Below are positions 58,152-64,000 of a stretch of 64,000 nt of DNA, piece after piece. Both the position numbers and the translations under genes were made by a program. How positions within the stretch are numbered: the first letter of the stretch is position 1; each line of letters begins with the position of its first letter. The notes under the pieces are model-generated. The model did no database searches. It was given only the letters and a program-made list of their open reading frames with translations, and was not told the DNA's origin. The stretch comes from Pseudomonas yangonensis (GTDB taxonomy: Bacteria > Pseudomonadota > Gammaproteobacteria > Pseudomonadales > Pseudomonadaceae). The stretch spans positions 124,001 to 188,000 of the forward strand of contig NZ_BLJU01000022.1 of assembly GCF_009932725.1 (NCBI RefSeq), in the 5' to 3' direction.

Positions 58152-59102
58152 ATGCTCAAAGGTCTGGCTATCACCCCGCCGGTGCTCGGGCGGATTTCCA
58201 TCGGCAAGGTCATCGAGAAGAACGGCAAACGGCTGCCGGAGAAGGATGACCAATTCACCATCACGTCCCAGGTGCAGGGTAAGGACGGCTGGCTGCTGCA
58301 CCCTCTCAATGACGAGCTACGTCAGGGCAAGGACGACAAGCTGCGCAGCATTCCGGTACGTCTGCTGTTCAACGAACCGGAGCTGAACTTCAGGGCTGAC
58401 TACACACTGTTCGACCGGCAATCGGGGCGTCCGATCTGCGTCGGCAATGGCGAGACCTGCAAGCGGGTCACGCAGGACGGCATGCAGTCGCTGCCCTGCC
58501 CTTCACCGGATGCCTGCCCACTGGCCAAAGGCGGTGCCTGCAAGCCCTACGGTCGACTGAACGTGGTCATTGGCGATGAGGATCCGCTGGGAAGCTTTGT
58601 ATTCCGCACCACCGGTTTCAACAGCATCCGCACCCTCGCAGCCCGCCTGCATTACTTCCAAGCCATCTCGGGTAATCGCCTGGCCTGTCTGCCGCTGGAG
58701 TTGCGCCTGCGAGGTAAGTCGACTCGCCAGAGTCATGGCACGCCGATCTTCTACGCCGACCTGACAGTACGCGGTGGCATGGACATGGCTGAAGCGCTGG
58801 TGACCGCCAGTGAACTCGATTCGCGGCGGCAAGCTGCAGGCTTCGATCAAGCCGCCTTGGATGAGGCAGCACGACGCGGCTTTGGCAACGGAGCATTCGA
58901 AGACAGCGAGGAGGATGTCAGCGCCATCGTGGAAGAGTTCTACCCCGAGGGTGAAGCCCCTGCTGCAGCAACAATTTCGCAACTCAACCCCACCAAACCC
59001 AGCCTGACTGAAAAGCTCGATGCACAAGCTGCTCGTCAAACCCCACCCACAGACCGAGACCAAGGAGGCCGCCATGCGCCTGCACAAGCTGAAAGCCAGT
59101 GA
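58152..59102 (+). CDS. Cys-rich mobile-element protein resembling gp3-type recombination directionality factors
   Basis: A 316-aa protein. After MLKGLAITPPVLGRISIGK comes VRLLFNEPELNFRADYTLFD, then a Cys cluster GETCKRVTQDGMQSLPCPSPDACPLAKGGACKP (four Cys, residues about 109-138) and YGRLNVVIGDEDPLGSFVFRTTGFNSIRTLAARL. This Cys pattern, followed by a sheet and a T-x-x-x-S strand, resembles phiC31 gp3-like proteins, which set the direction of serine integrases. Similar proteins are also listed as hydrolase or metal-binding. The similarity is by eye, so the role is an inference. The 3' end overlaps radC by 29 bases. Confidence 0.6.
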   Translation: MLKGLAITPPVLGRISIGKVIEKNGKRLPEKDDQFTITSQVQGKDGWLLHPLNDELRQGKDDKLRSIPVRLLFNEPELNFRADYTLFDRQSGRPICVGNGETCKRVTQDGMQSLPCPSPDACPLAKGGACKPYGRLNVVIGDEDPLGSFVFRTTGFNSIRTLAARLHYFQAISGNRLACLPLELRLRGKSTRQSHGTPIFYADLTVRGGMDMAEALVTASELDSRRQAAGFDQAALDEAARRGFGNGAFEDSEEDVSAIVEEFYPEGEAPAAATISQLNPTKPSLTEKLDAQAARQTPPTDRDQGGRHAPAQAESQ

Positions 59103-59571
59103 CACGACCGGCACCTACCTGGTCGAGTCGCCGGTGACGGAAAACGACATCCTGCTGATGGCCAGGCAACTGGCCAGTCTGCGCCTGCGCAAGGGACGTG
59201 CACTGACCTCGCCTAAGGAGGCGTTCAGTCACCTGCAGACGCTGCTGGCTGATTATGAGCACGAGGTTTTTGCACTGCTCATGCTCGACAGCCGACACCG
59301 GGTGATTGCGTTCGAGGAAGTGTTTCGCGGAACCCTGGATGGAGCCAGCGTCTACCCACGGGAAATCGTGAAGATCGCCTTGGAACACAACGCAGCGGCA
59401 ATCATCCTGGTACACAACCACCCCTCAGGTGATCCCGAGCCCAGCCAGGCGGATCGCAATCTCACCACGAAACTGCAGGACGCACTGAATCTGGTCGGAG
59501 TCAGAACGCTCGATCACGTTGTGGTAGGCCAGGAGGATTGTGTGTCGTTGGCTGAGCGCGGCTACCTGTAA
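59074..59571 (+). CDS. radC: RadC-like MPN/JAB domain protein
   Basis: A 165-aa short RadC without the N-terminal helix-hairpin-helix of the chromosomal form. The JAMM metal motif HNHPSGDPEPSQAD (HxH-x7-D) lies near residue 118, and the upstream Glu in FEEVFRGTLDGASVYPREIVK near 92. Such short RadC proteins are nearly constant passengers of ICEs and genomic islands, with no settled function. AAGGAGG precedes the ATG, which overlaps the preceding gene. Confidence 0.93.
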   Translation: MRLHKLKASDTTGTYLVESPVTENDILLMARQLASLRLRKGRALTSPKEAFSHLQTLLADYEHEVFALLMLDSRHRVIAFEEVFRGTLDGASVYPREIVKIALEHNAAAIILVHNHPSGDPEPSQADRNLTTKLQDALNLVGVRTLDHVVVGQEDCVSLAERGYL

Positions 59572-59581
59572 GGAGGTGCCA

Positions 59582-59755
59582 ATGAAACTGCTGCTACGGA
59601 CTGTTGCCTCGGCATTAATGTTTGCCGGGATCTTGGCCGGTTGTCTGGCGATATTGCTGCTGATGATTCTGATGGTGCGCTTTCCACCATTGCTGATTGC
59701 CGTGGTGTTGGCGTGCTGGATCTACCGGAAGCAGAAAGTAAGAATGAACCCTTGA
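59582..59755 (+). CDS. Small membrane protein of unknown function
   Basis: 57 aa with two hydrophobic segments (VASALMFAGILAGCLAILLL; FPPLLIAVVLACWIY) and a basic tail RKQKVRMNP. Starts 10 bp after radC behind a strong AAGGAGG, so it is translated from the same mRNA. No motif known to me. Confidence 0.7.
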   Translation: MKLLLRTVASALMFAGILAGCLAILLLMILMVRFPPLLIAVVLACWIYRKQKVRMNP

Positions 59756-59879
59756 ACAGTGAGCCAGCGTGGGTAGTCGAAAGACTGCCTGCAATGGCTC
59801 CCTCTTTTTTCTTTTGCCCTGGTAGCTAACGCTTACCTGCTGCCTTGTAAGCTGCACTTCGTTCACGCTTGCCCACTGC

Positions 59880-60521
59880 GACCACAATCACAACCACCCG
59901 ATCATCATCAATGGCTACCTGGGGGATCGCGGCCTGTCGCTGCGCCAGGGCACTATCGTCGATGCCACACTGATCCACGCGCCCAGCTCGACCAAGAACC
60001 AGGACGACAAGCGCGACCCGGAAATGCACCAGAGCAAGAAAGGGAACCAGTATTACTTTGGCATGAAGGCGCACATCGGCGTAGATGATGAGTCGGGGCT
60101 GGTACACAGCGTGGTAGGCACGGCAGCCAACGTGGCGGATATCACCCAGGTCGACAAACTGCTGCACGGTGACGAGAACGTCGTCTGCGCCGATGCCGGC
60201 TACACCGGCGTCGAAAAGCGCCCCGAACATGCTGGCCGCGAAGTGATCTGGCAGGTCGCAGCACGCCGCAGCACCTACAAGAAGCTCGATAAACGCAGCG
60301 CCCTGTACAAAGCCAAGCGCAAGATCGAGAAGGCCAAGTCACAAGTGCGAGCGAAGGTCGAGCACCCGTTTCGAGTGATCAAGCGCCAGTTCGGTTACGT
60401 GAAGGTGCGCTTCCGTGGCCTGGCCAAGAACACCGCTCAGCTGGTGACGCTGTTCGCGCTGTCGAACCTATGGATGGCGCGCCGACATTTGCTGACTACC
60501 GCAGGAAAGGTGCACCTGTAA
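59880..60521 (+). pseudogene. IS5-family transposase, 5' truncated
   Basis: The frame shows the C-terminal half of an IS5-type DDE transposase: GYLGDRGLSLRQGTIVDATL (from about 59924) with the first Asp region, KRDPEMHQSKKGNQYYFGMKAHIGVD, then VVCADAGYTG with the second Asp, and the Y-x2-R-x3-E signature region (KVEHPFRVIKRQFG with the Glu). The N-terminal DUF772 domain is missing and the in-frame sequence before about 59910 has no transposase character, so the element is a remnant. The ATG at 60024 inside it is not a true start. The right inverted repeat survives at 60650. Confidence 0.88.
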
Positions 60522-60649
60522 TGCGGAAAATGGCTGCTGCGAGGTGCTCGCGGCGGCCAAAAACGGAGAACTGAGCGGGTTACCTGGTCGATTTTGATCG
60601 ACGGCCCGCTTTCAAAAGCAGCGAGGGCTGAAGTCGACCGGAAATACAG

Positions 60650-60667
60650 GGTTACTTCAGACCTTCC
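60650..60667 (+). repeat. Right terminal repeat of the IS5-like remnant
   Basis: GGTTACTTCAGACCTTCC followed by CTAG. The inverse GGAAGGTCTGAAGTAACC is of the GGAAGG type found at IS5 ends. No matching left end lies within the 900 bp upstream. Confidence 0.6.
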
Positions 60668-60725
60668 CTAGACACTCTATTTGATCCAAATCAACGAAGT
60701 GCTGTTATCGTCAAAAGGAGCATTC

Positions 60726-60818
60726 ATGGCTCGGGGGCAATCTGCTATCGTTGGCCTATTGCCCCGCCTGGTGAATTGCTGTGCGTCGGATTGGATTGAT
60801 CCTGCTAATGATTGCTAG
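60726..60818 (+). CDS. Candidate 30-aa leader ORF before the metal-resistance genes
   Basis: An ATG with a very good ribosome site (AAAAGGAGCATTC) opens a 30-codon frame containing four Cys near its end (VNCCASDWIDPANDC). It ends at TAG inside the next gene, whose GTG start lies in another frame at 60781 with no good ribosome site. It could be a leader peptide that couples or regulates translation of the metal-related gene. Confidence 0.45.
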   Translation: MARGQSAIVGLLPRLVNCCASDWIDPANDC

Positions 60819-61125
60819 CCTCGTGCTGCCGACCTTCGGCGGTGTGGCTTTCAGCATGCCGGCACAACCTTGCCCGATGCAGAGCGCCGATCATCAGGGC
60901 CATGCAATGGTCGATGCTCCGTGCTGCGAGCAAATGGACACGTCTGATGGGGTGGCCAATAAGTCCCCCTGCAAATCCGGCCAGGAATGCAAGACCGGAG
61001 GACTTCTCCAGACCACCGTGATCAAGAGCATATCCCCTCTCCCCTCACGCCCCGAGATATTGCTGACCCAGTCGGTGATTAAGCGAGAGCCCGCAGGACT
61101 CTGGCGCCCTCCTCGTTTCGTCTAA
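60781..61125 (+). CDS. Small secreted Cys/His/Met-containing protein of a copper/silver resistance locus
   Basis: A 114-aa protein with a signal peptide (RRIGLILLMIASLVLPTFGGVAFS). The mature part is rich in possible metal ligands: MPAQPCPMQSADHQGHAMVDAPCCEQMD and CKSGQECKTGG. Small proteins like this commonly precede cus/czc operons in proteobacteria; a periplasmic metal-binding or sensing role is an inference. The start is a GTG at 60781, overlapped by the leader frame. The 92 bp up to the CusC gene show no obvious terminator. Confidence 0.6.
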   Translation: MRRIGLILLMIASLVLPTFGGVAFSMPAQPCPMQSADHQGHAMVDAPCCEQMDTSDGVANKSPCKSGQECKTGGLLQTTVIKSISPLPSRPEILLTQSVIKREPAGLWRPPRFV

Positions 61126-61217
61126 TGCCGTGATCATCCCGCGCCTTACAGTCAGGCGCATCGTCGCGACCACGTTTCGTAGCTGCGACCTCGATCAATC
61201 GCATTGGAGGCGAAAGC

Positions 61218-62480
61218 ATGTCCGCTTTCCTTTTTCCACGCCGTGGCTATCTCGGCGTGTTGGCTGCCGCATTCTGGGCAGCTCCCTGGCTTGCCGCGCA
61301 GGCACAGCCCCTAACCTTCGAACGAGCCCAAGCTCTGGCCGAACAGAGTGCCCCTGAGAACCTCGCGCGCCAGGCGCAGGTGGCATCGGCACAGCAGGCT
61401 GTAGGGCCCGCAGACGCCTTGCCCGATCCCAAGCTGATTCTAGGCATCGACAACCTGCCGATCGAAGGCCCTGACCGTTACACACTTAATCGTGACTCCA
61501 TGACCATGCGCCGTATTGGACTCATGCAGGAGGTACCAAACGGCGACAAGCGTCTGGCCCGTCGCCAACTGGCCGAAGCCTCCATGACGCGGGCCGAGGC
61601 CGAGCAGCGTGCCATGCAGTTGGAAATCAAGCGCCAGACGGCAGTGAGCTGGCTGGATGTGTACTACGCCGAACGCAGTGTTGGCCTCTTCGATCAACTG
61701 GACCGTCAGATCGAGATGCTCCGCTCGACCGTGCAATCGCTAATTGCCGGCGGTAGTGCTCAGCCTGGCGAGCTGTTGCAGGCCGACCAGGAAGCTTTGG
61801 CGTTACAAGATCGGCGAGATGAACTGAATCGCGATGTGGCAGTAGCTCGTGCCAAGCTGCGCCGCTGGATAGGCAACGAGGCTGACCAGCCTTTGCAAGG
61901 AGGTGTTCCCAATCTGAACCTGGTGGCACCGCACCTGCAGCAACGCATTGCCTCACACCCTGAGTTGCGCGCTGCCTCCGCCCGAGTCGGCGAGGCTAGC
62001 GCCGAGCTGAACGAGGCCATCGCCGAGAAGACCCCCGACTGGGGTGTTGAGTTTGCCTACAACAATCGCAACAACCAGTTCGGCGATATGGTGATGGTGC
62101 AATTCACGTTCGACCTGCCGTTGTTCGTAGGCACACGTCAGGGGCCCAAGATCAACGCCAGACAACAAAGCGTGTCGCAGATGGAAGCCGAGCAGGAAGC
62201 ATTACTGCGCGCCCATCAGGCTGAGCTGGAAGGCGGTATTGCCGAGCTTGAGCAACTGCGCAGGACCTTGTCACGCACCGAAAAAACCTTGATCCCGCTT
62301 GCAAGCAAACGTGCCGATCTCGAACTGGCCGCCTACCAAGCCGGTAACAGCCAGCTCACATCCGTTATTACTGCCCAGCGCGACCTGATTGAGGCGCAGC
62401 TGCGGCAGATTGAACAGCAGCGCAAGTTGAGCCAGCTCTCCGCAAGCCTGTACTACGCCTATGTGGAGGGCCTGAAATGA
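61218..62480 (+). CDS. cusC: TolC-family outer-membrane efflux protein (CusC/CzcC type)
   Basis: Outer-membrane channel of a tripartite heavy-metal exporter. The 420-aa protein begins with a signal peptide (LAAAFWAAPWLAAQAQP) and contains the two OEP repeats of long coiled-coil helices (FERAQALAEQSAPENLARQAQ; QMEAEQEALLRAHQAELEGGIAELEQLRRTLSRTEK). PDALPDPKLILGIDNLP-type opening (ADALPDPKLILGIDNLPIEG) is typical of metal-efflux CusC/CzcC proteins. Its stop overlaps the cusB start by 4 bases. Confidence 0.9.
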   Translation: MSAFLFPRRGYLGVLAAAFWAAPWLAAQAQPLTFERAQALAEQSAPENLARQAQVASAQQAVGPADALPDPKLILGIDNLPIEGPDRYTLNRDSMTMRRIGLMQEVPNGDKRLARRQLAEASMTRAEAEQRAMQLEIKRQTAVSWLDVYYAERSVGLFDQLDRQIEMLRSTVQSLIAGGSAQPGELLQADQEALALQDRRDELNRDVAVARAKLRRWIGNEADQPLQGGVPNLNLVAPHLQQRIASHPELRAASARVGEASAELNEAIAEKTPDWGVEFAYNNRNNQFGDMVMVQFTFDLPLFVGTRQGPKINARQQSVSQMEAEQEALLRAHQAELEGGIAELEQLRRTLSRTEKTLIPLASKRADLELAAYQAGNSQLTSVITAQRDLIEAQLRQIEQQRKLSQLSASLYYAYVEGLK

Positions 62481-63937
62481 AGATATCGACATTTGGTTTT
62501 GCGGTCGCCGTGCTGACCGTGGGCATTGGCGCGGCGGGCGGTGGCTACTGGCTGGCCCAGCGGCAAGCCAAACACGAGCTACTGCCTAGCTCCGCACCGA
62601 CGGACGAGCGCAAGGTGCTCTATTGGTACGACCCTATGCAGCCTGAGCAGCGCTTCGATAAACCGGGCAAGTCACCTTTCATGGATATGGAACTTGTCCC
62701 TAAATACGCAGGATCCGAGCAGGATCCGTCTGTCCTGAGCATCCCCGCTCAAGCCGTGCAGAACCTCGGAATGCGAACCTCGATGGTGATCCGAGGTGTA
62801 CTGCCCTCGGATATCGAGGCGGTGGGTTCCCTGGCCTATAACCAGCGCGAGGTGGCGAACCTGCAGGCCCGAGCGGGTGGGTTCGTCGAGCGGGTCTACG
62901 GACACGCCCCTGGCGATGTATTGCCCGCCGGTACGCCCCTCGTCGACCTGCTGATTCCCGAATGGTCTGCCGCCCAGCTGGAGTTCCTGGCTGTGTTGCG
63001 TACTGCTGACACGCGCTTGATAAGTGCGGCCCAGGAGCGCCTGCGCCTGCTTGGCATGCCTCAATCGTTGGTCGAGCAGGTTCGTCGCAGCGGCCAGCCA
63101 CGGGCGGTTCAGACCATCACCACGCCCATCGCCGGCGAGCTGCAGGCATTGGAAGTGCGTGCCGGGATGACCGTGGCAGCCGGCCAGGACCTGGCGCGGA
63201 TCAACGGGCTGTCCACGGTCTGGCTCGATGCCGCAATCCCCGAAGACCAAGCTGGAGCGGTTCAGCTTGGCGCGAGCATCACCGCCACCCTGACCGCTTT
63301 CCCAGAACAGCCTCTGCAAGGTCGTGTCGTCGCCTTGCTGCCGAGTGCCGACTCGCAGACGCGTACACTCACGGTGCGCAGCGAGCTCACCAATCCCGCC
63401 GGTAAATTGCGCCCCGGCATGTTCGCCGCCGTGCGCCTGAACAGCAGCGTCGAACAACCCGCGCTACTGATCCCGAGTGAAGCTGTGATTCGCACCGGTA
63501 AGCGTGCGCTGGTGATGCTGGCCGAAGCCGATGGGCGCTACCGCCCCCTGGAGATCACTTTGGGCCGCGAGGCCGATGGGCGTCTGGAGGTGTTGTCCGG
63601 TCTTGAGGAAGGACAGTCGGTCGTTACCTCCGGCCAGTTCCTGATCGACTCGGAGGCCAGCCTCCAGGGTGTCGTGGCCAGCCATGTCGAGCTGGACAAT
63701 GCAAAGAAACTCCATGAGTCCCATGGCGTGATTCGTGCCCTGGACGCCGAGGAGGTCACCCTGGAGCACGGTCCATTCGAGAGCCTGAACATGCCCGGCA
63801 TGACCATGGCATTTCCGCTGGCCAGCCCTGAAGTAGCTGCGGGACTCAATCCCGGGGATCACGTACGCATCGGCGCTCGTCAGACGGACTCCGGCTTGCA
63901 AATAGAGCGGCTCGACAAGCAAGGAGAGCAGCCATGA
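62477..63937 (+). CDS. cusB: RND periplasmic adaptor CusB with a fused C-terminal CusF-like domain
   Basis: Membrane-fusion protein linking CusA to CusC. The 486-aa protein has an N-terminal membrane helix, the heavy-metal-binding stretch YWYDPMQPEQRFDKPGKSPFMDMELVPKY (residues about 55-84) known from CusB, then lipoyl, hairpin and beta-barrel parts (VANLQARAGGFVERVYGHAPGD near 125; VWLDAAIPEDQAGAVQLGA near 250). Residues about 405-480 (HGVIRALDAEEVTLEHGPFESLNMPGMTMAF) form a CusF-like domain with the MPGMTM Met cluster, so the copper chaperone is fused instead of separate. ATGA overlap with cusA. Confidence 0.93.
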   Translation: MKISTFGFAVAVLTVGIGAAGGGYWLAQRQAKHELLPSSAPTDERKVLYWYDPMQPEQRFDKPGKSPFMDMELVPKYAGSEQDPSVLSIPAQAVQNLGMRTSMVIRGVLPSDIEAVGSLAYNQREVANLQARAGGFVERVYGHAPGDVLPAGTPLVDLLIPEWSAAQLEFLAVLRTADTRLISAAQERLRLLGMPQSLVEQVRRSGQPRAVQTITTPIAGELQALEVRAGMTVAAGQDLARINGLSTVWLDAAIPEDQAGAVQLGASITATLTAFPEQPLQGRVVALLPSADSQTRTLTVRSELTNPAGKLRPGMFAAVRLNSSVEQPALLIPSEAVIRTGKRALVMLAEADGRYRPLEITLGREADGRLEVLSGLEEGQSVVTSGQFLIDSEASLQGVVASHVELDNAKKLHESHGVIRALDAEEVTLEHGPFESLNMPGMTMAFPLASPEVAAGLNPGDHVRIGARQTDSGLQIERLDKQGEQP

Positions 63938-64000
63938 TCGCGCGCCTGATCTACTGGTCGATAGGCAACCGCTTCCTGGTGCTGCTGGCGACCCTGTTCA
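63934..64000 (+). CDS. cusA: Heavy-metal efflux RND transporter CusA (first 22 codons only)
   Basis: The frame from the ATG at 63934 reads MIARLIYWSIGNRFLVLLATLF, the standard N-terminal cytoplasmic tail and first helix of CusA/HME-RND pumps, and runs off the window. It overlaps the cusB stop as ATGA. This is the proton-driven pump that completes the CusCBA copper/silver exporter. Confidence 0.9.
   Translation, partial: MIARLIYWSIGNRFLVLLATLF

Noticed and set aside
59880..60667. Complete IS5 element
   Set aside because: The N-terminal transposase domain and left inverted repeat are absent; only a 3' remnant remains.

Overview
The window is high-GC chromosomal DNA from a gammaproteobacterium, almost certainly a Pseudomonas (my guess, from protein sequences and repeats only, is the P. 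mendocina/oleovorans branch). From thiD (about 4.0 kb) to ppa (about 53.2 kb) the gene order is the one I recall from P. aeruginosa: thiD-thiE-hemL, miaB-phoH-ybeY-corC-lnt, leuS-lptE-holA, lipA/lipB, the cell-shape cluster proA-nadD-rsfS-rlmH-pbpA-rodA-sltB1-rlpA-dacC, mpg, lrgBA, ubiX, mpl and ppa. I saw no tRNA, rRNA or CRISPR array.

Layout. 1-3.9 kb: an iron-siderophore uptake module on the minus strand (FhuB-like double permease cut by the window edge, FhuC-like ATPase, MFS transporter), with a weak Fur-like site and a short upstream ORF overlapping the ATPase start. 4-15 kb: thiamin and tetrapyrrole synthesis, tRNA and rRNA maturation, and lipoprotein acylation. 15-24 kb: leucyl-tRNA synthetase, LPS-assembly lipoprotein, DNA polymerase III delta, the ribosome-rescue factor ArfA, a lytic transglycosylase and lipoate synthesis. 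23-33.4 kb: one long minus-strand run joining peptidoglycan elongation (PBP2, RodA, SltB1, RlpA, DacC) to ribosome and NAD functions. 33.7-53.2 kb: mixed housekeeping and less known genes, including a lipoprotein with MORN repeats and a caspase-like C13 protease domain, an LrgAB pair, an acyl-CoA dehydrogenase, UbiX, Mpl, a protein that looks like a phosphatase-kinase fusion lacking catalytic residues, an MtfA-like peptidase and inorganic pyrophosphatase.

At 53.4 kb, just past the ppa terminator, a P4-type tyrosine integrase opens an accessory region that runs off the right edge. It holds an LprI-like secreted protein, a zinc-ribbon/glycine-zipper protein, a DUF932 protein, a YqaJ-type exonuclease, a Cys-rich protein resembling gp3-type recombination directionality factors, a short RadC, a 5'-truncated IS5-family transposase, and a copper/silver efflux operon (small Cys/His/Met-rich protein, CusC, CusB with a fused CusF-like tail, start of CusA). 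This reads as one end of an integrative element carrying metal resistance. Hairpins with T-tracts separate its central genes.

Two related 144-204 bp MITE-like elements in opposite orientation, and several REP-type inverted repeats, lie in the core region. One MITE end supplies the stop codon of a zinc-ribbon gene; the other copy sits 47 bp upstream of lrgA.
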